A DNA stretch of 64,000 nucleotides from Chryseobacterium flavum (GTDB taxonomy: Bacteria; Bacteroidota; Bacteroidia; Flavobacteriales; Weeksellaceae): assembly GCF_003385595.1 (NCBI RefSeq), contig NZ_QNUE01000010.1, positions 86,228-150,227 on the forward strand. The letters are read 5' to 3'. Of the stretch, positions 16,597 through 23,985 are shown piece by piece. Numbering within the stretch: position 1 is the stretch's first letter; every line of letters starts with the position of its first letter. Under the pieces are notes generated by a model, which made no database searches, was not told the origin of the DNA, and saw nothing but the letters and a program-made list of their open reading frames with translations. Both the position numbers and the translations under genes were made by a program.

Positions 16597-17889
16597 ATGA
16601 ATACAATAACAAAAGAAATCAGTCTGCAGGAGAGAGATAAAGCAGTCAACTGGCATCCGTATACGCAGATGAAAACAGCTGATGATGCCATTCCTATTGT
16701 AAAAGGAAAAGGGATTTATCTGTATGATACCGAAGGAAAAAAATATCTGGATGTTGTTTCATCATGGTGGGTAACATTGCACGGCCATTCTCATCCTTAT
16801 ATTGCTCAACGTGTTTTTGAACAATTAAATACTTTAGAGCAGGTTATTTTTGCAGGATTTACCCATGAGCCGGCAGTACAGTTTTCAGAAAATCTGCTGA
16901 AACTTCTGCCTGATAGCCAGGAAAAGGTCTTTTATTCGGATAATGGCTCTACCGCAGTAGAAGTTGCTTTGAAAATGTGTATTCAATATGCATACAATAA
17001 AGAGAAAAAGAAGACGAAGATTTTGGCTTTTAAAAATGCGTATCACGGAGATACCTTCGGAGCCATGTCTGTAAGCGGAAAAAGCTTCTGGACAAAACCT
17101 TTTGAAAGCATGCTGTTTGAAGTTGTTTTTATAGATACACCCAATGCAGAAAATCTTGAAAATCTGCAGCAACAGATTAAAGAACTGGCCGGTGAAGTCG
17201 CTTGTTTTATCTATGAGCCATTAGTTCAGGGGGCTGCCGGAATGCTGATGTATAAAGCTGAAGACCTAAGCCAGCTGATGAATTTCTGCAGGGAAGAAGG
17301 TATTCTTATGATTCAGGATGAAGTTTTTACAGGATTCGGAAGGACAGGAAAACTTTTCGCAGCAGATTATCTTACAGAAAAGCCGGATATCATGTGTTTT
17401 TCAAAAGGATTGACAGGAGGAACCATGCCCATGGGAATCACTACCTGTTCCAATGACATCTATGATGCTTTCCTTTCTGAAGACCGTTATAAAACCTTAT
17501 TTCACGGGCATTCGTTTACAGCCAATCCTTTAGCCTGTACCGCGGCTCTTGCCAGTATGGAATTACTATTGACAAATGAAACTCAAATGAATATCAACCG
17601 CATCACTCATCAACATTCAGAGTTTGTGAAAGCACTTGCTTTACATCCTCGTGTAGAAAAGGTTCGTCAGATCGGAACTATTTTAGCGTTCGATTTCAAA
17701 ACCGGGAATGGTACTTCTTATTTCAATGAAATAGGGAAGAAGCTTTACAATGAATTCTTACAGAGAGGGATTATCATGAGGCCGTTGGGAAATGTAATAT
17801 ATCTGGTTCCGCCATATTGTATTACTTCCGAAGAATTGGATTTTGTCTATCAGAATATAATAGAAATTCTTGATACCTTCAGGGATTAA
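16597..17889 (+). CDS. bioA: Adenosylmethionine-8-amino-7-oxononanoate aminotransferase
   Basis: This 430-residue class III PLP aminotransferase makes 7,8-diaminopelargonic acid using S-adenosylmethionine as amino donor. It begins with the BioA-typical WHPYTQMKTA. SSWWVTLHGHSHPYI, DEVFTGFGRTG and the PLP lysine Lys270 in FSKGLTGGTMPMG are present, and HGHSFTANPLAC is typical of the BioA subgroup. It is the last gene of the operon. Its 3' end overlaps the convergent HxlR gene by 11 bp, so the two transcripts run into each other and no terminator separates them. Confidence 0.94.
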   Translation: MNTITKEISLQERDKAVNWHPYTQMKTADDAIPIVKGKGIYLYDTEGKKYLDVVSSWWVTLHGHSHPYIAQRVFEQLNTLEQVIFAGFTHEPAVQFSENLLKLLPDSQEKVFYSDNGSTAVEVALKMCIQYAYNKEKKKTKILAFKNAYHGDTFGAMSVSGKSFWTKPFESMLFEVVFIDTPNAENLENLQQQIKELAGEVACFIYEPLVQGAAGMLMYKAEDLSQLMNFCREEGILMIQDEVFTGFGRTGKLFAADYLTEKPDIMCFSKGLTGGTMPMGITTCSNDIYDAFLSEDRYKTLFHGHSFTANPLACTAALASMELLLTNETQMNINRITHQHSEFVKALALHPRVEKVRQIGTILAFDFKTGNGTSYFNEIGKKLYNEFLQRGIIMRPLGNVIYLVPPYCITSEELDFVYQNIIEILDTFRD

Positions 17890-18196
17890 GGTCATTTCCC
17901 CAATTATGCAGTGCATTAAGGATTGGTCCTAATTTTCTAGCTCTGTCTGTCAGGGTATAATAAACTTCCGGAGGAAAATTATAAACTTCAATCCGTTGAA
18001 TAATATCATTTTCCTCCAATTGTTTCAGTTGTTCAGAAAGAACCTTTTTTGAAACCCTGGGCATCTGTCTCCAGAGTTCCACAAAACGCACTTTATCTTC
18101 TTCAAAAAGACAGGAAAGGATCAGCGGTTTCCATTTGCCGGATAAAATATCAAGACTGCGGCGGAGTCCACAGTTTTTAAACTCTTCAAAATTCAT
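17879..18196 (-). CDS. HxlR-family transcriptional regulator
   Basis: This 105-residue winged-helix protein has the HxlR hallmarks: a single conserved N-terminal cysteine (Cys9, KNCGLRRSLDILSGKWK), the recognition helix VSKKVLSEQLKQLEENDII and the wing VYYTLTDRARKLGPIL. Members often sense electrophiles or oxidants through this cysteine. It is divergent from the MBL-fold hydrolase gene, with a candidate operator in the 90-bp gap, so it probably represses that gene and itself. Its 3' end overlaps bioA. Confidence 0.9.
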   Translation of the reverse strand: MNFEEFKNCGLRRSLDILSGKWKPLILSCLFEEDKVRFVELWRQMPRVSKKVLSEQLKQLEENDIIQRIEVYNFPPEVYYTLTDRARKLGPILNALHNWGNDLNP

Positions 18197-18215
18197 CAGT
18201 TACTTTAATGTATAT

Positions 18216-18234
18216 GGTTAACCTTTTGGTAACC
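18216..18234. promoter_or_regulatory. Candidate HxlR operator
   Basis: GGTTA and TAACC form an inverted repeat with a 9-bp centre, embedded in GGTTAACC-TTTT-GGTAACC. It lies between the divergent HxlR and MBL-fold genes, where an autoregulatory operator would be expected. Confidence 0.5.
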
Positions 18235-18286
18235 TTCGATTATCTTTCGCTGTTTTAGCAATAGCTTTGAAGACAAATTTAAACAA

Positions 18287-19051
18287 ATGAAACTACAATT
18301 ATGGCGCAATGCAACATTAGTGTTAAAGGTTAATGGTATTCAGATTCTTGTTGATCCTATGTTGGGAAAAAAGGGATCATTAGGTATATTTCCAATGACA
18401 GATAATGAATTAGCAAATCCTTTGGTAGATCTACCTTTTGATAAAGAAGAATTAAAGAAAAAGCTAGAAAGAGTAGACGCAGTTGCTGTAACCCACCTTC
18501 ATCCTGATCATTGGGATGCTGCTGCTATTGAACTCCTGGACAAGAATATTCCGGTCATCTGTTCCGATGTTATTTCAGGACAGATTGCAGAACAAGGCTT
18601 TACCAATATCATCGTTCTGAAGGATCAGCTTCAATGGAATACTATTGAAATATCCAAAACCAAAGGCCGGCATGGAACCGGAGAAATCGGAGAGAAAATG
18701 GGAATCGTGAATGGTTTTGTTTTTAAAAAAGACAATAAATCCGTATACATCGCAGGAGACACGATCTGGTATGATGAAATTGCTGCAGAAATTGACAAAC
18801 ATCAGCCACAGCACATCATTGTAGCGGGTGGAGCTGCTACTTTTTCCGTAGGAGATCCTATTATTATGACCAGTGAAGACATCGTAAAAGTATGTGAATC
18901 TGCTCCGGAATCTACTGTTTGGGTAACGCATCTGGAAGCCCTAAGCCACTGCAGGGAAGACAGAAAATTTATTCAGAAAAAGATCCATGAAAACGGAATA
19001 GCGGGAAGATGTTTTATACTTAATGATGGTGAAGAGGTAAGCCTGAAATAG
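18287..19051 (+). CDS. MBL-fold metal-dependent hydrolase (UlaG-like)
   Basis: This 254-residue metallo-beta-lactamase-fold protein has the metal motif H-x-H-x-D-H at His70, His72, Asp74 and His75 (VTHLHPDHWD), a later metal ligand region at GRHGTGE, the bridging aspartate in YIAGDTIWYD and a C-terminal histidine in WVTHLEALSH. It resembles the UlaG-like group of small cytoplasmic MBL hydrolases, and there is no signal peptide. Divergence from an HxlR redox-type regulator suggests induction by a reactive compound. The substrate is unknown. Confidence 0.85.
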   Translation: MKLQLWRNATLVLKVNGIQILVDPMLGKKGSLGIFPMTDNELANPLVDLPFDKEELKKKLERVDAVAVTHLHPDHWDAAAIELLDKNIPVICSDVISGQIAEQGFTNIIVLKDQLQWNTIEISKTKGRHGTGEIGEKMGIVNGFVFKKDNKSVYIAGDTIWYDEIAAEIDKHQPQHIIVAGGAATFSVGDPIIMTSEDIVKVCESAPESTVWVTHLEALSHCREDRKFIQKKIHENGIAGRCFILNDGEEVSLK

Positions 19052-19113
19052 ATATGAACAAATAACAGGGAGTTATGGCTTATTTTTTGAATATCCCCTG
19101 ATAAATAATTTTT

Positions 19114-19821
19114 ATGCTGTCAGTTTTTCTCTTAAATCTTGATTGGAAAGAATTATTATTGGGTCACGAAGAATGGTCTTTTCTTTTAGAGATCATTCTT
19201 CGTACCATAATTATGTTCCTGGCTATTATCATCGGACTTAGAATTTTAGGTAAAAGAGGTGTAAAACAACTCTCAATCTTTGAATTGGTAGTCATAATCG
19301 GTCTGGGGTCGGCAGCAGGAGATCCGATGTTTAATAAGGATGTCGGAATTATTTCATCCCTTATTGTTTTTATTGTTATTATTCTCCTGTATTCCATTGT
19401 GACCCATTTTATCGGAAAAAGTAAAGATTTTGAAAATTTGGTTGAAGGGAAGTCCATCTGCCTGATAGAAAATGGCGAATTCTCCATTAAAAACTTTCAG
19501 AAAGAAAATCTGGGGAGTGACGAATTCTTTGCAGAGCTCAGGCTAAAAGGAGTTTCACAGCTAGGGCAGGTTGAAATGGCTATAGAAGAAATATCAGGAG
19601 AGATCAGTGTATTCTTTTTCGAAGATGAATCTGTAAAATATGGCCTTCCTATTATGCCGGACTCATTAAATAATCCGTTAAAACATATTCATGAGGAAAG
19701 ACATTATTCTTGTACATTCTGCGGATATACAGAACATAAAAAAACGGGTAATGCCGGATGCTGCCCCAATTGCCAAAAAGAAGAATGGGTAGCATCCAGC
19801 AATAAAAGACGGGTGACCTGA
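19114..19821 (+). CDS. DUF421/YetF-like membrane protein with C-terminal zinc ribbon
   Basis: This 235-residue protein has about three N-terminal transmembrane segments (residues about 27-100), then the DUF421 cytoplasmic domain (LVEGKSICLIENGEF and ENLGSDEFFAELRLKGV are typical). The last 40 residues carry a C-x2-C...C-C-x2-C arrangement (CTFCGYTE and CCPNC), which looks like a rubredoxin-like zinc ribbon added to the family core. The function of the family is unknown. The stop is 3 bp from the stop of the convergent MFS gene. Confidence 0.82.
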   Translation: MLSVFLLNLDWKELLLGHEEWSFLLEIILRTIIMFLAIIIGLRILGKRGVKQLSIFELVVIIGLGSAAGDPMFNKDVGIISSLIVFIVIILLYSIVTHFIGKSKDFENLVEGKSICLIENGEFSIKNFQKENLGSDEFFAELRLKGVSQLGQVEMAIEEISGEISVFFFEDESVKYGLPIMPDSLNNPLKHIHEERHYSCTFCGYTEHKKTGNAGCCPNCQKEEWVASSNKRRVT

Positions 19822-19824
19822 CCT

Positions 19825-21036
19825 TTACCCCTGATCCTCAACACATCTGTTTCTTGCGGCCTTCATTCCGAAATAAAACATGAACAATACAGCTGTACTC
19901 AAAAAATAGAACGAAGTGTTCCAGGAAGTATCCCTGTCATGCAGCTTCCCAAAAACCGGAGGTCCGAATGCCGCAATCAGATATCCTACAGATTGTGCCA
20001 TTCCGGAAATTTTTACCGCATTGATACTATTTTTGGTTCTTGTAGAGAAAAACAAAATGGATAAACTAAAGGACAATCCGTTAGAAATTCCTATGATAAC
20101 GGCATTTACATAGATCCATTCTGACTTAAAGAAAATAAACATCATTGTACTTCCAAACATTAATGCACATATAAACAGGATCATTATTCTTTGATCTTTC
20201 ATTTTCCCTGCAATAATCGGACAACAAAAGGTTATCGGAATCATCGTAAACTGAATAATAAAAAGAACCCACCCTGAGCTTTCCGCCTGCATATGATAAT
20301 CGGAAAGAAAAGAGGGCAGCCAGGCAACCATACAATAATAAAACAATGATTGCAACCCCATGAAAATACTGATGTTCCAGGCCTGGGAAGATTTAAACAT
20401 ATTAAAGCCCGAAGCCCTTAAAACTGCTTTAGGCTGCTCAGAAGCCCTCTTATTGAAAATAAGTTCCAGAATTACCACAAGCAATCCCAAAACGGCTATA
20501 ACCAGCCAGACTCCCAGAGAACCACGCCAGCCTAAACCGGTCCATTCTCCGATTTTCACACTGAACCCAGAAGCTAGGGCAGCAGTAAGATTCATTGATA
20601 CTGCAAAAATTCCAGTCATCAGTCCAATCTGGCCGGGGAAATTATTTTTGACATATCCGGGAGTAACTACATTCCCTATACATATTCCTAACCCTATAAA
20701 CAGGGAGCCTAAAAACAACAGCCAGACGGAACCTGAGATACGGAGGAGTAACCCCATACTTAAGATGATCAATGAGTACATTAAAAGCCTGTTAAGCCCC
20801 AGCTTACCGGAAAATCTGCTGACCAGAACAGAACAGGCCGCAAACATAAAAAGTGGAATAGAAGTGAGAAGGCTTACCTGAAAATTATCCAGTTTCAATG
20901 CATCTCTTACTTCTCCCAATACAGGCGAAACTGCAACAATAGGAGACCTGAGATTACTTGAAATCAGGATAACAACCAATACGTTAATGATCAATAAAAC
21001 ATAAGAAGCATCTTTTTTTACTTCATTCTTCATCAT
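19825..21036 (-). CDS. MFS transporter, CynX/NimT-like
   Basis: This 403-residue protein has about twelve hydrophobic helices. The first loop contains NLRSPIVAVSPVLGEVRDAL, a signature of the CynX/NimT (cyanate permease-like) branch of the major facilitator superfamily, and GLGICIGNVVTPGYVKNNFPGQIG matches the same branch. It is divergent from an AraC-family regulator with only 71 bp between the starts, so the regulator is likely to control it. The substrate is not deducible: cyanate, nitroimidazole-like compounds and others are known for the family. MMKN gives two adjacent starts (21036 or 21033). Confidence 0.88.
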   Translation of the reverse strand: MMKNEVKKDASYVLLIINVLVVILISSNLRSPIVAVSPVLGEVRDALKLDNFQVSLLTSIPLFMFAACSVLVSRFSGKLGLNRLLMYSLIILSMGLLLRISGSVWLLFLGSLFIGLGICIGNVVTPGYVKNNFPGQIGLMTGIFAVSMNLTAALASGFSVKIGEWTGLGWRGSLGVWLVIAVLGLLVVILELIFNKRASEQPKAVLRASGFNMFKSSQAWNISIFMGLQSLFYYCMVAWLPSFLSDYHMQAESSGWVLFIIQFTMIPITFCCPIIAGKMKDQRIMILFICALMFGSTMMFIFFKSEWIYVNAVIIGISNGLSFSLSILFFSTRTKNSINAVKISGMAQSVGYLIAAFGPPVFGKLHDRDTSWNTSFYFLSTAVLFMFYFGMKAARNRCVEDQG

Positions 21037-21052
21037 AATAAAAACTTTTGCA

Positions 21053-21084
21053 CAAAATTAATACAGCTGTTTTGTTTAATTTTG
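21053..21084. promoter_or_regulatory. Divergent -7 promoter elements for MFS and AraC genes
   Basis: TAATTTTG occurs on the + strand at 21077-21084, upstream of the AraC start at 21108. The same octamer occurs on the - strand at 21053-21060, upstream of the MFS start. Both fit TAnnTTTG exactly. Neither has a clear TTTG at the -33 position. The two elements are 16 bp apart, so a regulator bound here could affect both directions. Confidence 0.5.
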
Positions 21085-21107
21085 CCAAAGTTTTAACCCG
21101 AAACGAC

Positions 21108-21890
21108 ATGAATACTCAAAATAATATAGAAATTGATGAGCTGGATAAATCTTATTTTGTCTGGTTTGAAAATAACTGGACTCATGATGATGTTCTCCAT
21201 TACCATGAGAGAGGACAGCTGGTATATGTTGAAAGTGGATTCCAGTATATTACCATTGAAGAAAAGATCTACCTGCTTCCACAAAATCATGCCATCTGGA
21301 TCCCTTCCCGTGCTTTTCATAAAACCAACTCACATTCGGAAAAAATCAAATTGATGATTATGTTTGCGGATCTACATAAAAAAGACCCTTTTTATCAGGA
21401 AGTTAATGTATTTTCCGTACCGCCAGTCTTGAAGGAGATGATAAAATACGCCGAAAGGTGGTCAAAACTTACTGTGAAAAACGACGATGAAACCGTATTC
21501 CTTAAAGCACTTTTCAATGAATTGCCTCATTTTGTGGAACATTCCCTGAAACTTCATATCTGTCTCCCCAAAGACAGGCGGTTAAACAAAGTTATAGCGC
21601 ATCTTCATGATTATTATCGTAATGACATCAAAATCGAAGACCTGGCTGATAGAGCTCACCTGTCTCTGCGTACTCTGGAGCGTATCTTCAAAAAAGAGAC
21701 AGGGCTAACCCTGACCAAATACCAACAAATACTCCGTATTATCAAAAGTCTGGAACTCCTAAGCTCAGGTAATCTTACAATTTCTGAAACAGCATTTGAA
21801 GTAGGATACAAAAGTGTGCAGGCTTATACAAGAAGCTTCCAGTCAGTCATGCAGTTCAGGCCTACTGATTTTATGAAAAATATCAAATAA
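21108..21890 (+). CDS. AraC-family transcriptional regulator with cupin-like sensor domain
   Basis: This 260-residue protein has an N-terminal cupin-like ligand domain (HYHERGQLVYVESGFQYITI and the PQNHAIWIPSRAFH block) and a C-terminal double helix-turn-helix (about residues 165-258, DLADRAHLSLRTLERIFKKE and SETAFEVGYKSVQAYTRSF). The ATG at 21108 is preferred over one at 21048, because the -7 element lies at 21077-21084 and would be inside the longer frame. It is divergent from the MFS transporter and is its probable regulator. Confidence 0.9.
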   Translation: MNTQNNIEIDELDKSYFVWFENNWTHDDVLHYHERGQLVYVESGFQYITIEEKIYLLPQNHAIWIPSRAFHKTNSHSEKIKLMIMFADLHKKDPFYQEVNVFSVPPVLKEMIKYAERWSKLTVKNDDETVFLKALFNELPHFVEHSLKLHICLPKDRRLNKVIAHLHDYYRNDIKIEDLADRAHLSLRTLERIFKKETGLTLTKYQQILRIIKSLELLSSGNLTISETAFEVGYKSVQAYTRSFQSVMQFRPTDFMKNIK

Positions 21891-22375
21891 TATTGAATTG
21901 AAAAGGGTTTAATTCCATAGACGGAACAACTTTTCCGTATACATTCCGCATTTACATTTAGACACTCAATAATCAATTATTACAGTATTTAAAATAAAAA
22001 GGTCTCCAATACTGGAGACCTTAAAAAAACACAAATGATGAAAAAAAATTATTTCGATTCACAAATATAAGCAAAATTTATATTATGCAACACATCGTAT
22101 GTGTATTTTTTATTAAAAATATTTATTTTAATTAAAAATAGGTAATTCTATAACACTTGCCGATTTTCTTTAGGATTCTCAAATTTGGCTGTACACTCCT
22201 TATAAACTACAATTATAATATATTTCATGGTCACTATTCTGGTTTAAAAGACTTGTTCATCATACTTTTTTTATTCTTTTGTTCATAGTAAAACGGATTC
22301 AAATACGATTCTTGTGATCCGGCTCATAAAATAAAATCTTAAATTTTCATTTATTTGTTTTAAAACAGACTGTGT
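21891..22375. other. Intergenic region, 485 bp
   Basis: Apart from the terminator hairpin at 21999-22022, this very AT-rich stretch shows no convincing open frame, repeat or RNA gene by eye. It should contain the promoter for the gene at 22376, but no exact TAnnTTTG element close to that start was recognised. Confidence 0.4.
21999..22022 (+). terminator. Terminator after AraC gene
   Basis: AAGGTCTCCA and TGGAGACCTT form a perfect 10-bp stem with a 4-base loop (ATAC). It follows the AraC stop by about 110 bp and is preceded and followed by A-rich runs, so the U-tract is better on the opposite strand. Confidence 0.65.
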
Positions 22376-22984
22376 ATGAAACCAAAACAAATAAAAGGAG
22401 TTCCCCGGCAAAAATCCGGAGGATTCCATGACACTGAAAGCAAAAAGCAGTTTGATCAGGCTCTTATTCCGCTGAAATTTGAGATCCTTAAAAATAGATT
22501 TTTTTCAATCAATAAATGGAAAAGCTATTGCGGTGAAGCGTTTGCAGCATTTAAACTTTACGATTCTGAAGCTAATCCTGTGGAACGGGAACCCCAGAAA
22601 GGAGATTTTATCAGGATCAATATTCCCGGGCCTGGAGAAACAGAAGCAAAAGGATATGACTGGGTAGAAATAACAGATCTTTGTTATTATCAGGATAATA
22701 TCTCTGAAAGCATCCTTATAACCTGTAAACCATCACGAAATCCTGAAAATAAAAAAAGCAGGCATATTGCTCACTTTTACAGTTCAGGGGCTACTTCTAC
22801 ATTCATCATCCATAAAAGTCCGGACCACTTAAAAGCTGCCGTATACGGACGGAATGAAAAACCTAACTTCAATGCCAAATTCCTAGACATAATAAGAAAT
22901 CTTTTTATTGCTATTCCCGGAATGTTTGGAGTTGCCAAAATACAATGGAAACAGCTTACTGATAGTCTTTTAGATTTTGATTAA
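22376..22984 (+). CDS. Uncharacterised 202-residue protein
   Basis: This protein is not recognised. It has no signal peptide or transmembrane segment, a basic N-terminus (MKPKQIKGVPRQKSGGF) and a mixed alpha/beta composition. A central part reads FIRINIPGPGE, then YDWVEITDLCYYQDN, and a stretch near residue 130 (IAHFYSSGATSTFIIHKS) is distinctive. Codon usage and GC look like the neighbours, and the frame is uninterrupted for 609 bp, which supports a real gene. It stands alone, about 490 bp from the upstream gene and followed by a long non-coding stretch. Confidence 0.7.
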   Translation: MKPKQIKGVPRQKSGGFHDTESKKQFDQALIPLKFEILKNRFFSINKWKSYCGEAFAAFKLYDSEANPVEREPQKGDFIRINIPGPGETEAKGYDWVEITDLCYYQDNISESILITCKPSRNPENKKSRHIAHFYSSGATSTFIIHKSPDHLKAAVYGRNEKPNFNAKFLDIIRNLFIAIPGMFGVAKIQWKQLTDSLLDFD

Positions 22985-23361
22985 AGCTACTGTATCTTTT
23001 TTTGACCTGGATCAAATTTTTGTACTGACTGTTCGGAGACCTTTGCTCCCGATATTTTAAACAAAATTTATAAATAAAACATTAAAAAAGGTCAGATTAT
23101 TAGTTACTGGCTGTATTATTTCAGGCCTGCCCATTATTATAGCAAGAATTATTCATGGTACAGGTGAAGTTTTTGGTTGCAGACTTTCTGATAAAATGGC
23201 GGCTTCCTGTCTTAATATTTCACAGGAAGTCCTGAGCCACTCTGATTTTGTTTACTTGTTATGGATAGCTTTTATTTAAACTATTTTTAAACTATACAAA
23301 ATTCTCAAAAAATTAATACCAGAGCTCTGTCAGGAAAAATTTAACCCTTATATTTGCATTG
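22985..23361. other. Intergenic region with a possible gene remnant
   Basis: Between the stops at 23058-23060 and 23277-23279 one + strand frame is open for 72 codons. It encodes a hydrophobic stretch (RLLVTGCIISGLPIIIARII), then FGCRLSDKMAASCL and a second hydrophobic end. It has no ATG, GTG or TTG start at its beginning; the first ATG is at 23196. It may be a decayed small membrane protein gene or chance. The promoter of the next gene lies at the 3' end of this region. Confidence 0.3.
23349..23356 (+). promoter_or_regulatory. -7 promoter element of metal-efflux operon
   Basis: TATATTTG fits TAnnTTTG exactly, with TCTG (one mismatch to TTTG) 19 bp upstream at 23326-23329. It ends only 5 bp before the ATG at 23362, so the transcript would be nearly leaderless. 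Confidence 0.5.
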
Positions 23362-23727
23362 ATGTTAAAATGGTTCTCCATATTATGCTCAATGATGTAT
23401 GTACTGGCTACCACCAATGCGGGGGAAGTACTTAAGGTACCTATGTTTGTAGAACACTTTATGGAATATCATGGAAGTCTTTCAGAATTTGTTATGGAAC
23501 ACTATGACAATCACAAAAAAGACTCCGACTGGGATACCGACCAAAAGCTGCCTTTTATCAATCCTCCTATTGTATTGACTGTTCATGCGCAGCTTCCCGA
23601 ACACAGTTTTCACATTGAAAAACCCAAAGAAATTACAATTCCCCAAAAAAACAGCATCTATCAGGAAAAAGATTTTTCCAATCTTTATCTTTCCCGGATC
23701 TTTCAGCCTCCGCGCTTTCTTAGTTGA
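23362..23727 (+). CDS. Small exported protein preceding metal-efflux RND genes
   Basis: This 121-residue protein has a signal peptide (MLKWFSILCSMMYVLATTNA). The mature part is rich in His, Asp and Glu (FVEHFMEYHGSL, MEHYDNHKKDSDWD), followed by a KLPFINPP segment. I recall similar short His-rich exported proteins at the head of flavobacterial czc/cus operons; a periplasmic metal-binding or sensing role is inferred, not shown. The ATG at 23362 is chosen over the TTG at 23359 because of the promoter position. It is followed by a 258-bp gap before the RND pump gene. Confidence 0.65.
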   Translation: MLKWFSILCSMMYVLATTNAGEVLKVPMFVEHFMEYHGSLSEFVMEHYDNHKKDSDWDTDQKLPFINPPIVLTVHAQLPEHSFHIEKPKEITIPQKNSIYQEKDFSNLYLSRIFQPPRFLS

Positions 23728-23820
23728 TTTTTAATAGAAAATAAAACACTTTGGATATCTTTTTCAAAGTAATCCTTTTTTAACACATATCAATTAACCT
23801 GTTATACACTATAGCTGTGT

Positions 23821-23949
23821 ATGCTTAAACGTAAACCGGATATCTTATATCAATACAAAGAGGCTTTTGATAAAAAGAGATCAGGATTCAGAAAAGTGTG
23901 TTATTGCTTTAATGTTTCCGGTTATTTTGTGGAAACAGAGTCTGCATAG
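23821..23949 (+). CDS. Possible 42-residue ORF upstream of RND pump gene
   Basis: An ATG-started frame of 42 codons (MLKRKPDILYQYKEAFDKKR, then a Cys/aromatic segment and FVETESA) lies in the gap between the small exported protein and the pump. It is basic at the N-terminus, has no signal peptide and resembles no family I know. It may be a chance frame, or a short leader peptide ahead of the pump gene. No ribosome-binding feature supports it. Confidence 0.25.
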   Translation: MLKRKPDILYQYKEAFDKKRSGFRKVCYCFNVSGYFVETESA

Positions 23950-23985
23950 CTTTTATTGTATTCCGGGTTATCAATTATTCTTTTT

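Noticed and set aside
20360..20881. Open + strand frame of 173 codons
   Set aside because: It is antisense to the MFS gene and is rich in Pro, Thr and Ser as expected from a reverse-strand reading of membrane helices.
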